NCBI GenBank assembly: GCA_037481715.1
Contig: JBBFLD010000004.1
Coordinates: 62,001 to 126,000, forward strand
Source: Rosettibacter sp037481715
Lineage (GTDB): Bacteria; Bacteroidota; Ignavibacteria; Ignavibacteriales; Melioribacteraceae
Length of the DNA: 64,000 bases
Reading direction: 5' to 3'
Positions 37,058-46,793 of this stretch are shown here, one piece after another; the first letter of the stretch is position 1; every line of letters begins with the position of its first letter. Both the position numbers and the translations under genes were made by a program. The notes under the pieces were generated by a model. That model did no database searches and was not told where the DNA came from. It saw only the letters and a program-made list of their open reading frames with translations.

Positions 37058-38421
37058 TAGATAGAACAAAAGTACCTTTACCTTCAGAAAACATTTCATT
37101 TGAAATACCAAAGATTAATTATTTTACTTCATCGAAAGGACACGAAATATTTTATACACGCAAAGAAAAACTTCCAATTGTAAGTTTTAGTATTGTTCTT
37201 TTCAGCGGAAGTAAATTTGACAACGAAAATCAAAAAGGTCTTGCTCTTCTAACATCTTTTATGATTGATGAAGGAGCTGGGAAATATGATGCATTTCAAT
37301 TAAGCAATGAATTTGAAAAACTTGGAACAATTTTCAGTATAACTGTCAATCACGATACATTTTCATTTTCTATTTTATCACTAAAAGAAAATTTCGAGCG
37401 TTCACTCGAACTGCTCTCAATAATTTTAGCTGAACCACATTTTGAAGAGAAAGATTTTCAACGAGAAAAGAAAAAACTTTTAAACAAAATAAAACAACTT
37501 AAAGATGAACCTTCATACATTGCATCTACTGCATTTGATAAACAAATATTTCAAGATTGTTATTACTCATATCCTTCAATTGGCTATGAACAGACAGTTA
37601 ATAACATTACACTTGATGATGTAAAAAACTTCTATGTTAAATACATTAAAAACTCTAAAAAGAAATTTATTGCAGCTGGCTGTTTATCGGAGGACGAAAT
37701 TTCAAATCTCATTGATAAATATTTCACACCAAATGAAATTCTTATTCAGGAAGTAGAATTAAAACTTCCCGAAAAATCTCTTACAAAATATTTCATAGTT
37801 CATAAAGAAAATTCTGCACAGGGGGAAATCAGAATTGGTCATCTTGATGGATTGAGAAAGTCGCCAGATTATTTTGCAAATAAATTAATGAATTCAATTC
37901 TTGGCGGAGAATTTTTCAGCAGAATTAATCTCAACCTAAGAGAAAGAAAAGGGTTTACTTACGGAGCTCATTCATCATTTAATTATTATCAAAATGCCGG
38001 ATATTTTGAAATTTCTACAGCAGTCAACATAGAAAATGTAGGGGAATCAATTTCAGAAATTTTATTTGAACTAAACAACATAAAACAAAGCATTACGAAA
38101 GAAGAAATTAATCTTGCAAAATCATTTTTAATAAAACATTTCCCTTCAAATTTTGAATCTTATACACAGCTTGCACAAAGTATTGCTTTGCTATTAATTC
38201 ATAATCTTCCCTTAAATTACTACAATGAATATATAAACAATATTGAATCTGTGACAGAGGAAGAAATTATCAATGCAGCAAAAAAGAATATTCACCTTGA
38301 TGAATTAACTATTCTTGTTGTTGGCGATAAAAATAAAATTCTGCCTCAGCTAAAAACTATGACAAACGAATTAATTGAACTTGATATTTACGGAAATTTA
38401 ACCGACAAGCTGAAATTATAA
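37054..38421 (+). CDS. M16 family peptidase, inactive partner subunit
   Basis: A 455-residue homologue of the preceding peptidase. Where the active protein has HLFEH this one reads LLTSFMIDEGAG, so the zinc-binding histidines are lost and no catalysis is expected. The C-terminal Arg/Tyr segment is kept (NLRERKGFTYGAHSSF), which in M16 heterodimers helps bind substrate in the partner's active site. The ATG overlaps the upstream stop (ATGA), ensuring balanced synthesis. The convergent gene begins only four bases after its stop. Confidence 0.9.
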   Translation: MIDRTKVPLPSENISFEIPKINYFTSSKGHEIFYTRKEKLPIVSFSIVLFSGSKFDNENQKGLALLTSFMIDEGAGKYDAFQLSNEFEKLGTIFSITVNHDTFSFSILSLKENFERSLELLSIILAEPHFEEKDFQREKKKLLNKIKQLKDEPSYIASTAFDKQIFQDCYYSYPSIGYEQTVNNITLDDVKNFYVKYIKNSKKKFIAAGCLSEDEISNLIDKYFTPNEILIQEVELKLPEKSLTKYFIVHKENSAQGEIRIGHLDGLRKSPDYFANKLMNSILGGEFFSRINLNLRERKGFTYGAHSSFNYYQNAGYFEISTAVNIENVGESISEILFELNNIKQSITKEEINLAKSFLIKHFPSNFESYTQLAQSIALLLIHNLPLNYYNEYINNIESVTEEEIINAAKKNIHLDELTILVVGDKNKILPQLKTMTNELIELDIYGNLTDKLKL

Positions 38422-38424
38422 TTT

Positions 38425-39486
38425 CTATTTCAAATTATTTGTAACAAGATTTGTTGCTGAAAGCGGAACAATTTTATTTCCTTTCTTCCTCATTCTGTCA
38501 AATTCATTTTTTATCTTAAGAAAATTTTCATAAGTCAAGTAGAATATTTTTTGATTTGGCAACCCAAATTGAGCTGATAATTTATTTTTATCACTCTCAC
38601 TTTTATCTTCAGCATAAAATCTGAATTTTGATATAAGTTCATTTTCATCTTCAGAGTTCAGATGAATGAACTCTGAGAGATTAAGCAAATTAATTTTTCT
38701 TTTTTTGAATTCATCTTTAATAAAATTAAATGTGGTAGAATTATATAATTCCGAAGTTTCATCAACAACAAAAAGCTGAGCATTGCTAAAAGAAGTTGCA
38801 ATATTTTTAACAGAATTTTTCAATATGTATTTATGTGATTTTGGATTTAGCTTAAAGGGCATATCAACAACATCATCGTTCAATAAAACAATAAATTCTT
38901 TTGAATAATTTTTAAGCTCATTTGCTTTCAGAATTATATCTTCATCTGGAATAACTACAGTAGAAAATTGATAAGGAATTGACAGGAAAGAATTAAAATC
39001 TTTTTCTCTTAAATCAAATGCATCTGAGATAATAAAACAAAGTTCATTTCTATTTCTTACTACTTGTTTATCGGGGATTAATTGAATTAATTGTTTGAGA
39101 TATTCATTTGAATAGATTCTTATTTCTGTTGTGCCAAAAAATTTTTTTTCTTCGGATACAAAACTTGTAATATCATTTTCAATTTTTTTATGAAAATCCC
39201 GGATAATCAAAGGGATTGGTAAATCTGCAGGAAGTTTTACAACAATTTTTTTTTCAATAGAATCTTCATCAGGGATTTTAATTTTAACAGAAGAAATCCA
39301 TTCTGATTCGATTCCAAAATCATTTAATACATCATAAAAAATTGAATCGAGCTGACGGCAGGAAAATTCATGCTCTGTATTTAAATCTTTTTTTCTTTTT
39401 GTAAAAAAATCTAAGGCAACATTTATAATTAAAAGCAGAATAGCTGAAGCAATTAAATATTTTGTAATTTTCTTTTTGAACTGCAT
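38425..39486 (-). CDS. Unrecognised membrane-anchored protein
   Basis: I do not recognise this protein. It has 353 residues, one N-terminal membrane segment (about 9-27) and a soluble domain outside the cytoplasm. The middle resembles, faintly, the divergent polysaccharide deacetylase (YibQ-like) fold, for example ELCFIISDAFDLREKDFNSF near residue 150 and EFIVLLNDD near 200, but the usual metal-binding residues are not obvious, so I do not adopt that. The stop lies four bases from the M16 stop (convergent) and its start is 53 bases from the next gene upstream. Its start has no clear ribosome-binding site. Confidence 0.55.
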   Translation of the reverse strand: MQFKKKITKYLIASAILLLIINVALDFFTKRKKDLNTEHEFSCRQLDSIFYDVLNDFGIESEWISSVKIKIPDEDSIEKKIVVKLPADLPIPLIIRDFHKKIENDITSFVSEEKKFFGTTEIRIYSNEYLKQLIQLIPDKQVVRNRNELCFIISDAFDLREKDFNSFLSIPYQFSTVVIPDEDIILKANELKNYSKEFIVLLNDDVVDMPFKLNPKSHKYILKNSVKNIATSFSNAQLFVVDETSELYNSTTFNFIKDEFKKRKINLLNLSEFIHLNSEDENELISKFRFYAEDKSESDKNKLSAQFGLPNQKIFYLTYENFLKIKNEFDRMRKKGNKIVPLSATNLVTNNLK

Positions 39487-39539
39487 AGATTAATGTTAAA
39501 TTTAATTTGAATTCAGAAAAAGAAAAGTCATTTACGATT

Positions 39540-40130
39540 CTATATTTTAACAAAGATTGGAATGTTCGCTTTTATAACAAACGATATGTGTTGATTACCA
39601 GGCAAATAATTATAATAAGTAATAACATCAAGAATAAACATTGAGAAACCTGCTCCTATTTGAAATCCAAATCTGCCAAAGTCCTCAAGAAAATTTTGTT
39701 TGTTTCTATCAAGCTTGAACTGATGCAAGTTTTCAAAGTATCCATATTCAACTCCTGCATCAACAATTGGCATAAGTAAAACTACATTTTCCAGAACAGG
39801 ACGAAAATAATATCTTACACCTGAAGAAATTAAAATTACATTGCTGGAAAATGAAGAATAATCTGATTTTTTATAAAGGTCCTGTCTTCCGGGGAAATGT
39901 CCATAGCCAATTGTTGTATACAAAAAAATTGGAATAAAAAGATTATCAGTGTAAGAGAAAGTAACATCAAAGCCAACACCTATATTGCTGTTGTTATTTA
40001 GAGTTCCTACAGGAAATTTTGGTCCAACTCCCACAGCCATAAATAAACCTTTTGCTTCGCCAAACTTTATTATTTGTGCATTTGATATTGAACCAATCAA
40101 TAAAACTATTAAGATTATTTTCTTTGTCAT
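39540..40130 (-). CDS. Small exported beta-barrel-like protein, unknown function
   Basis: A 196-residue protein with a signal peptide (MTKKIILIVLLIGSISNAQ) followed by alternating hydrophobic/Gly-aromatic strands (GLFMAVGVGPKFP, VTFSYTDNLF, GVRYYFRPVLENVV, GFQIGAGFSMFILDV) as in small outer membrane barrels. I cannot assign a family. It lies six bases after the DUF2231 gene and 54 bases before the unknown membrane protein, and the three may be one transcript. Confidence 0.55.
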   Translation of the reverse strand: MTKKIILIVLLIGSISNAQIIKFGEAKGLFMAVGVGPKFPVGTLNNNSNIGVGFDVTFSYTDNLFIPIFLYTTIGYGHFPGRQDLYKKSDYSSFSSNVILISSGVRYYFRPVLENVVLLMPIVDAGVEYGYFENLHQFKLDRNKQNFLEDFGRFGFQIGAGFSMFILDVITYYNYLPGNQHISFVIKANIPIFVKI

Positions 40131-40135
40131 AAATT

Positions 40136-40591
40136 TTATTTGCCAAACAATTTTGTTCCTAATCCATATTTGAAAACAAGTTCACCGCCGAAATGTGCAG
40201 TCAACAAAATAAAAATTGCACCAATAAAACTAAGTAAAACCAATATTAATTGATATTTCCTGAAAAATTTTTTCTTAATTAATAAATATGTTCTCACAAA
40301 AAATAGAAATGTAAAATACCACACTGTCATTGTTGCATAATCTTGATGTCTTTCAATTAAATTAATTAATTCATTTTGAGTGACATTGTTAATTACAGAT
40401 TGATAAGCTTGATTTCCTGTGAACACAGATAAAATTGCACTCAATATTCCAAATATCAATAATATGTAAGAACTTTTAGTTAAATATTCTTTTTTAAGCA
40501 TAAAACCAGCTAATTCGAAAATGAAATAAATCACTAAAAGTGATATTGAAAAATGAACAATCTTAGGATGAAGATTTGAAAGCAATTCCAT
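40136..40591 (-). CDS. DUF2231 four-helix membrane protein
   Basis: A 151-residue inner membrane protein with four hydrophobic segments (about 11-30, 40-57, 87-105 and 115-133). It carries the DUF2231 signatures: HPKIVHFSI at the start, TGNQAYQ in the first loop and GGELVFKYG at the end. The conserved histidines are compatible with haem or metal binding in the membrane, but no function is established for this family. It is followed within six bases by the barrel-like protein gene. Confidence 0.85.
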   Translation of the reverse strand: MELLSNLHPKIVHFSISLLVIYFIFELAGFMLKKEYLTKSSYILLIFGILSAILSVFTGNQAYQSVINNVTQNELINLIERHQDYATMTVWYFTFLFFVRTYLLIKKKFFRKYQLILVLLSFIGAIFILLTAHFGGELVFKYGLGTKLFGK

Positions 40592-40669
40592 TAGTTTTTC
40601 TTTTTGTTTGCTCAGTTATTTATAAGTTCAGGTAATTTTTGCATTAACTAAAGTAATATTTAATTATAT

Positions 40670-40720
40670 TGAAACCGCTTAGAGCGCAGAGAAAGTCGCA
40701 AATTTATAGTGACAAAAAAT
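40670..40720. repeat. Degenerate intergenic repeat, copy 1
   Basis: This stretch in a 276-base gap contains CGCAGAGAAAGTCGCAAAT and resembles, base by base but with changes, the sequence at 56446-56495 on the opposite strand (shared CGCAGAGA..TCGCAAA, then GACA.AAA). It lies between genes and codes for nothing I can see. Two copies here suggest a dispersed, decayed element. Confidence 0.45.
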
Positions 40721-40867
40721 TTATGTATCTCAAAGTTATCAAGGTTCACATTTTTTATTTGCTTCTTCAATTCTTCGCTACTTCTTAAGAAATTATTTTT
40801 CTTGATTAATCCATCATACCATTTTTAATAAATTATCTTCAAAATAACATTTACTCATATTTCTTAA

Positions 40868-41617
40868 TTAACCACATAGCACACTGCCACCATTGACATT
40901 AAGTATTTCACCATTAATATGTCTTGCCAAATCCGAAGCAAGAAAAAGAACTGGACCGGCAATATCTTCTGCTGTTGCAATTCTTCCAACAGGAATTTCT
41001 TTGCGTACTTTTTCCTTGAATTCTAAATCTGAAAAAACTTCACTGCACATTTCTGTATCTACCCATCCAGGAGCAACTGAATTAACAGTTATATTAAAAG
41101 GTGCTAATTCAACAGCTAATGACTTTGTAAAAGAAATTATTCCACCTTTTGATGCAGCATAATGAGAATGAAAAGCTTCGCCGCGTTGTCCAGCAGTTGA
41201 TGATATAAAAATCATTCTTCCAAAATTATTTTTCTTCATATACGGCAGACAAGCTTTAGCAAATAAAAATGTTGAAGTTAAATTAATTCTCATTAATTCA
41301 TTCCAGCCGTCGAGTGTCAATTTTTCAAGAGTTCCATCGTTCCATATTCCAGCATTATGAACAAGTATATCAATTTTTCCAAAATCCTTAGCTACTGTAT
41401 CAACCATATCAAAAATTTCATTTTCTGATTCCATATCAACATGATAAGCTTTTACTATATCAGGAAATTCTTTTTCAAGAAGTTCGGCTCTTTGCTTTGA
41501 GTTCTTGTAAGTAAATGCTACTCTGGAATTAGCTTTTACAAAATATCTTACGCAGGCTTCTCCAATTCCACGAGAACCGCCTGTTATAATTGTTACTTTA
41601 TTTTTTAAGTCAATCAT
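40868..41617 (-). CDS. SDR family oxidoreductase (FabG-like)
   Basis: A 249-residue short-chain dehydrogenase/reductase. It has the NAD(P)-binding GGSRGIGE (about 13-20), HNAGIW (about 88-93) and the catalytic Ser-Tyr-Lys set in SSTAGQRGEAFHSHYAASKGG (Tyr about 153). The sequence most resembles 3-oxoacyl-ACP reductase FabG of fatty acid synthesis, but isolated SDRs often have other substrates. Its ATG overlaps the stop of truA by one base, so the two are co-translated. Confidence 0.85.
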   Translation of the reverse strand: MIDLKNKVTIITGGSRGIGEACVRYFVKANSRVAFTYKNSKQRAELLEKEFPDIVKAYHVDMESENEIFDMVDTVAKDFGKIDILVHNAGIWNDGTLEKLTLDGWNELMRINLTSTFLFAKACLPYMKKNNFGRMIFISSTAGQRGEAFHSHYAASKGGIISFTKSLAVELAPFNITVNSVAPGWVDTEMCSEVFSDLEFKEKVRKEIPVGRIATAEDIAGPVLFLASDLARHINGEILNVNGGSVLCG

Positions 41618-42351
41618 TAGTACCTCACTTTATATAAAAATAAACCTTTTGCGGGAACGGATTCTCTTGCAATTTTTCTGTCTTTTTTAGAAAGAACCTC
41701 CATTAGATAATTTTTACTCATATTTTTTTCTGCAGCATAAAGAAGTGTTCCAATTATAGTTCTAACCATTCCATGAAGAAACCGATTAGCTGAAATATAA
41801 AATAATGTTAACTCCTTAAGTCGCCGCCAACGAATTTCATAAACAATACAAATTTTATTTTTTATTTCATTATTCACTTTTGAGAATGAAGTAAAATCGT
41901 GTTCACCTAAAAATACTTTGCTCATTTCATTTAACTTGTCAATATCAATTTTCATAATTGGTGGATACAAATAAGAATATCTATCATAAAAAGGAGATTT
42001 AATATGTGTAAAAATATAGATATAACTTCTGCTTTTAGCATCATATCGGGCATGAAATGATTCGTCTACTTTTTCAATTTTTGTAATTGAAATATCATTT
42101 GGCAGTAAAGAATTCAAGGAGTAATGAAATTTATTTAAGTCAATTTCTTTATCAGTTCTGAAATTTGCAGTCTGGCATAATGCATGAACACCAGTGTCGG
42201 TTCTACCTGAACCAATTAAATTTACTCTTTCTTTCAAAATAACTTCAATTGCATCAATAATTTTTTGCTGAACAGTTACAGCATTTTTCTGAATTTGCCA
42301 GCCTGCATAATTAGTTCCATCATATTGAATATGAAGAAGAAAATTATTCAT
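41617..42351 (-). CDS. truA: tRNA pseudouridine(38-40) synthase
   Basis: TruA makes pseudouridine at positions 38-40 in tRNA anticodon stem-loops. The 244 residues match the family length, with the catalytic aspartate in GSGRTDTGVHA (Asp about 52) and the later RFLHGMVRTIIGTLL. It begins the minus-strand pair truA-SDR (TAATG overlap). Confidence 0.95.
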   Translation of the reverse strand: MNNFLLHIQYDGTNYAGWQIQKNAVTVQQKIIDAIEVILKERVNLIGSGRTDTGVHALCQTANFRTDKEIDLNKFHYSLNSLLPNDISITKIEKVDESFHARYDAKSRSYIYIFTHIKSPFYDRYSYLYPPIMKIDIDKLNEMSKVFLGEHDFTSFSKVNNEIKNKICIVYEIRWRRLKELTLFYISANRFLHGMVRTIIGTLLYAAEKNMSKNYLMEVLSKKDRKIARESVPAKGLFLYKVRY

Positions 42352-42501
42352 AATACCAATTAATTTTATATCAAAAGTTACAGAAAAATTTATTTATCAT
42401 TCCCTTAAATTTTTTTTAAAAAAATAAAGCCAGATGAAATTTTTTGTTGTTTTTTAAAAATCTAAAAATTAGATTGTTTTTAGCATAATAAAATTTAGGT
42501 C

Positions 42502-42524
42502 GATTATTCAAATAATGAATAATC
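42502..42524. promoter_or_regulatory. Perfect inverted repeat upstream of the SusC-like gene
   Basis: GATTATTCA (42502-42510) and TGAATAATC (42516-42524) are perfect 9-bp arms around a 5-base spacer, 72 bases before the susC-like ATG. It could be a dimeric regulator operator or a 5' leader hairpin. No regulator gene is adjacent. Confidence 0.4.
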
Positions 42525-42595
42525 ACATAATCAAAAATAAACTCTCAACCAAATTAATTTAATTAACTAATCCATTAACCAAAAAAGGGGTGTGT

Positions 42596-45499
42596 ATGAA
42601 AAAAATTATACCACTTTTATTGCTATTTGCTCTAATACCTACCCTTTTATTAGCTCAAAATACATTTCGAGTGATGGGAAGGGTAACAGACAAACAAGGC
42701 GAACCGCTTGTAGGAGCAAATGTTTTTATTAAAGCTCTCAACATGGGAGCCGCAACAGACCTCGATGGGAAATACACTTTCGATGTACCGAAAGAATTAG
42801 CAAAAGGTCAATCAGTTGCTCTTAGTGTAACTTATGTCGGTTACAAATCACAGTCAGTTAATATCATACTTACAGGAAATTCAATTGAACAAAACTTTCA
42901 ATTAGAAGAAGATATTTTTGAAAGCGAAACAATTGTTGTAACAGGTATTGCTTCGAGAACATCAAAATCAGTCTCTGAAATTGCTGTATCAAGAATTCCT
43001 GCAGCAGAATTGACTGCTGTTCAAAGTTATCAGGGAATTAATCAATTACTTAGCGGGAAAGTAGCTGGTGTTCAACTAAAACCAACATCTGGAAATGTAG
43101 GCGGTGGATTTAGTTTCTTTGTTAGAGGTGGTGGTGGATTAAACGGCGATGAACAACCAATGATTTTCGTTGATGGAATTAGAGTAGATAATACAGAAAT
43201 TGTTGGCTATGGAAGAGGCGGACAAGGATTTAGCATTCTTGCTAACCTAAATGTTCAGGACATTGAAAAAATCGAAGTATTAAAAGGTCCAGCTGCAGCT
43301 GCTATGTATGGTACCAATGCTTCGAATGGCGTAGTTATGATTACTACTAAATCTGGCAAATTACTACCTGGTTTAGGAAAAGCAGTTTCAATTGATTATA
43401 AATACAACTTTGGAATTAATACTCCATCATTCAAATACAAAGCTTCAGATTTTCTTTCAGTTAAGGATAATGACAGAGCAAACAAAATTTATAAAGATGG
43501 TTTTATTAGAGACCATTTTATAAGTGCTTCCGGTGGGACAGGAATATTAAGATATTATGCATCTTTCCAGAATCGTATTGAAGAAGGAATTCTTGACCCA
43601 ATCAAAGGAGATCGCAAAACTTTCAAAGTAAATGTAGCAGCCTATCCTGCAGATAATTTAAGCATGAAATTTAATACCGGCTTTGCATACAATTTCATAC
43701 AAGCACCAAATAATGACAATAACATTTATGGATATCTTGGCAATACCCTTTTAGCTTTGTGGGGATTTACAGATAGTGCAGCTGTTGCAAATTTCCAGGA
43801 TAAAAACAACAACAATCAATTTCTTGGTTCTTACAGCATAACATGGTCGCCAATCCCAAATATGGATGTAAACGCTTCAGTTGGTATGGAAGATTCTGAT
43901 TGGAGACAGGACCAAATTTATCCAGCACAATACAGATATGGAACAATTAACAAAGGTTCAAAAAGAATTTATAACAGACACTTTAGAGGTTTCACTTATG
44001 ATTTAAATGCTCGTTATTCCTATGACATCATTGAAGGCTTAAGAAGTACATCTATCATTGGTACACAAATTTCTGACCGCAGAGTTCAAACAAGTTATAT
44101 GAATGCTGAACAGTTTGGTTCTCAATACATAATGAACATTGGTTCAGGTGCTACAATAAGAGAATACAACGAAGGTGCAGCTCACAACCGCGATGCTGGT
44201 ATCTATTTCGAAAACGATTTTTCTTATAAAGATACTTATTTCTGGACTTTAGCAGTAAGAAGAGACTATGCAAGTGCAGTAGGACGTGCAGCTCCAGCTA
44301 TAACTTATCCAAAAGCCAGCTTTGCTCTACGTCTCGATAAAATGTTCAAACTTCCAGAACAAATTGACTTATTAAAATTAAGAGCAGCTTATGGAGTAAG
44401 TGGTCAATTACCAGCCAACGATGATGGTATTCCATTACTCTGGTCTGCTGTTAATGCTGGTCATGGAATTGGTGCAGTTTTAAATGCTATTGGAAATGAA
44501 TCAATAAAACCAGAAGAAATCAAAGAATTAGAAGTTGGTTTCGAAACAGAATTCTTAAACATGTTCTCTCTTGAATTTACTTACTTTAGACAAAATGCAA
44601 GCAATTCAATAGTTGATAAACAAAATGCACCATCTACTGGTCTTACAGCAAGTGCAGTTCCATTTAATATTGGCGGAATGAAAAACTGGGGCTTTGAATC
44701 ATTGTTACAAGTTAATCCTATTAGAGGAAGAGATTATAATTTATCGTTCTCCTTCATATGGAATTACCAGAACAATGAAGTAACTGATTTAGGCGGTGCT
44801 CAACCAATCTTTGATGGTTTCGATGTAAATGTTATAAAAGAAGGACTGAGAAAACATGAATTCTATACATGGAAGACAAAAGGTGCAAAGTTTGATGCAA
44901 ATGGTAAATACATTGGAGTCGAAGCTACAGAAGATAGAGTTGATTTAGGAAATCCATATCCAGACCATTATGGTTCTTTCACAGTCAATTTCAGATTCTT
45001 AAAGAACTTCAATTTATATGCTTTGGCTGAATATGGATTAAATAATAAAGTCTACAATCTAACAAAGCAGTTTGCTATTCAATACAACAACAATACAACT
45101 TATGAAGAATTAAAAGCAAAATTGGGTCTTACAACAAAATATCCAGAAATTCAAAGGTTAGAAGTTGGTTCTGCAGAATACAAAGCAGCTGCAGAGCAAT
45201 ATGCTAAGATGAATTATGTTTATGATGGAAATTTCATAGAAGATGCAGACTTCTTAGTCATTAGAGAATTAAGCTTGAGTTATGATTTTACTGAATTAAT
45301 TTCTGAATTTATTCCTGGAAATTACATCCGCAATTTTGTTGTAGGATTCTCTGCTTACAATATGTTTAAGTTCTCAAAATATACAGGTGCTGATATTGAA
45401 GTTAACTTTGAAGGTAGCAGAAGCTTATCACGCGGACAGGATTTCTTAACACTTCAGAATCCTAAAGTTTTCAACTTCTGGTTCCAAATCGGATTTTAA
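42596..45499 (+). CDS. SusC/RagA-family TonB-linked outer membrane receptor
   Basis: A 967-residue TonB-linked channel that works with a SusD-type lipoprotein to import oligosaccharides or peptides. A signal peptide (to about residue 22, LLAQ) is followed by a carboxypeptidase-regulatory-like domain (GRVTDKQGEPLVGANVFIK region, about 27-110), a plug with the SusC signature (MYGTNASNGVVMITTK region) and a large barrel. The ATG at 42596 lies behind AGGGG; an upstream GTG is unlikely. A SusD-like gene follows after 17 bases. There are no carbohydrate-active enzymes nearby, so the substrate cannot be named. Confidence 0.93.
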   Translation: MKKIIPLLLLFALIPTLLLAQNTFRVMGRVTDKQGEPLVGANVFIKALNMGAATDLDGKYTFDVPKELAKGQSVALSVTYVGYKSQSVNIILTGNSIEQNFQLEEDIFESETIVVTGIASRTSKSVSEIAVSRIPAAELTAVQSYQGINQLLSGKVAGVQLKPTSGNVGGGFSFFVRGGGGLNGDEQPMIFVDGIRVDNTEIVGYGRGGQGFSILANLNVQDIEKIEVLKGPAAAAMYGTNASNGVVMITTKSGKLLPGLGKAVSIDYKYNFGINTPSFKYKASDFLSVKDNDRANKIYKDGFIRDHFISASGGTGILRYYASFQNRIEEGILDPIKGDRKTFKVNVAAYPADNLSMKFNTGFAYNFIQAPNNDNNIYGYLGNTLLALWGFTDSAAVANFQDKNNNNQFLGSYSITWSPIPNMDVNASVGMEDSDWRQDQIYPAQYRYGTINKGSKRIYNRHFRGFTYDLNARYSYDIIEGLRSTSIIGTQISDRRVQTSYMNAEQFGSQYIMNIGSGATIREYNEGAAHNRDAGIYFENDFSYKDTYFWTLAVRRDYASAVGRAAPAITYPKASFALRLDKMFKLPEQIDLLKLRAAYGVSGQLPANDDGIPLLWSAVNAGHGIGAVLNAIGNESIKPEEIKELEVGFETEFLNMFSLEFTYFRQNASNSIVDKQNAPSTGLTASAVPFNIGGMKNWGFESLLQVNPIRGRDYNLSFSFIWNYQNNEVTDLGGAQPIFDGFDVNVIKEGLRKHEFYTWKTKGAKFDANGKYIGVEATEDRVDLGNPYPDHYGSFTVNFRFLKNFNLYALAEYGLNNKVYNLTKQFAIQYNNNTTYEELKAKLGLTTKYPEIQRLEVGSAEYKAAAEQYAKMNYVYDGNFIEDADFLVIRELSLSYDFTELISEFIPGNYIRNFVVGFSAYNMFKFSKYTGADIEVNFEGSRSLSRGQDFLTLQNPKVFNFWFQIGF

Positions 45500-45516
45500 T
45501 TGAAGGAGAAATGAAT

Positions 45517-46755
45517 ATGAAAAAAATAAAAATATTAAAATATGTTCCACTACTTGTATTTCTCACAGTATTTGCCTGTGAAGATTATGTAACAAGTGTT
45601 GACCCATTTATTGACAGAGTAGAAGATGCAGTGCTTGATAGAGAAGACCAAGTTAATTTTCTTGTTATTGGTGTTCAGGATGCAGCAGCATTTTGTATAG
45701 ACGATTTATTTATTGCTGCAGATGGACTTTCTGACCAATTATTCTTTACTCGTGCAGTTCGTAATGCTACTTATCCTACCTATGAACAAATTGATTTAGG
45801 AGACATCTTATTAGATAACAACTCAATTGATGCAGCTTATACTCCTTTACATCGCTTTAGAAAATATGCAGATACATTAATTGCTCGAATTGATAGAATT
45901 ACATTCAAAGATGAAAGTATTAAAAAGAACGGATTATACAATGCATATCTATATGGAGGATTAGCTCGTTACTTCAGTGCTACTTATTTTGGTTTAACTC
46001 AAGAATCAGGTGGAGATGCTATCAATCGCAGTGCAATTATTCCATCAGCAAAATTATACGACTTAGCAGTTGAAAAATGGAAAAATGCTCTTAATTTTGC
46101 TGCTACAGATGCTCAAAAGAGATTGGTTAATTCTTTAATAGCAAGAGCATATCTCTTCAAAGGAGATTATGCAAATGCTGCAACTTATGCAAAAGATGGA
46201 ATGAAAAATGGGGATCCAGTATTTGATGCAAAATACAATACTTTGAACGATAATAATTATCGTGTTCAAGCTGGTGAACTTCGTTCTCAATTTGTTCTTA
46301 CACAAAGAATGGTTGATTATGTAACAAAAGACCCAAAAGAAGCCAATCGAATTCCATTCAAAAAAGCTTCTCTTGCAACGGGAGCTACTGGCACTTACTA
46401 TTATCAATACAAATATAAACTTGACCCTGGTACTGGTTTAATTACTGGTATTCCATTAATGACCTGGCAGGAAAATAATTTAATGTTAGCAGAACTTATT
46501 TTAAGAGGTGCTGCTTCTGGTGATGCACTTGCTTTGGTAAATGAAGTCAGAGCTTCTCATCAAATTGACCCATTAACAGAAATTACTCTTAATGACCCTT
46601 CAAAACCAAGTATTGTTGAAGAACGAGATAAAGAACTTTGCTTCCAGGGAATGAGATTACCAGACGAGAGAAGATTTGGAATTTGGCATTTACCAGGCAA
46701 GTGGCAATATCTGCCAATTCCTGAAGGTGAAAGAAACGAAAATCCAAACTTCTAA
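45517..46755 (+). CDS. SusD/RagB-like outer membrane lipoprotein
   Basis: The surface nutrient-binding partner of the SusC-like channel. The 412 residues start with a lipoprotein signal ending TVFACEDY (Cys about 21) and contain TPR-like helices (LIARAYLFKGDYANAATYA) and the SusD C-terminal signature around EERDKELCFQGMRLPDERRFG. GGAG sits 8 bases before the ATG at 45517, while an ATG at 45511 is too close to it. It is shorter than typical SusD proteins (about 500 residues), mainly at the C-terminus. A strong terminator follows. Confidence 0.88.
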   Translation: MKKIKILKYVPLLVFLTVFACEDYVTSVDPFIDRVEDAVLDREDQVNFLVIGVQDAAAFCIDDLFIAADGLSDQLFFTRAVRNATYPTYEQIDLGDILLDNNSIDAAYTPLHRFRKYADTLIARIDRITFKDESIKKNGLYNAYLYGGLARYFSATYFGLTQESGGDAINRSAIIPSAKLYDLAVEKWKNALNFAATDAQKRLVNSLIARAYLFKGDYANAATYAKDGMKNGDPVFDAKYNTLNDNNYRVQAGELRSQFVLTQRMVDYVTKDPKEANRIPFKKASLATGATGTYYYQYKYKLDPGTGLITGIPLMTWQENNLMLAELILRGAASGDALALVNEVRASHQIDPLTEITLNDPSKPSIVEERDKELCFQGMRLPDERRFGIWHLPGKWQYLPIPEGERNENPNF

Positions 46756-46760
46756 AAAAG

Positions 46761-46786
46761 AAAGGCTGACCAAATGGTCAGCCTTT
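46761..46786. terminator. Bidirectional intrinsic terminator after the SusD-like gene
   Basis: AAAGGCTGACC (46761-46771) and GGTCAGCCTTT (46776-46786) form an 11-bp stem with AAAT loop, followed by TTT on the plus strand and preceded by A-rich sequence that becomes T-rich on the minus strand. It can end both the SusC/SusD transcript and the convergent gene. Confidence 0.88.
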
Positions 46787-46793
46787 TTTATTC

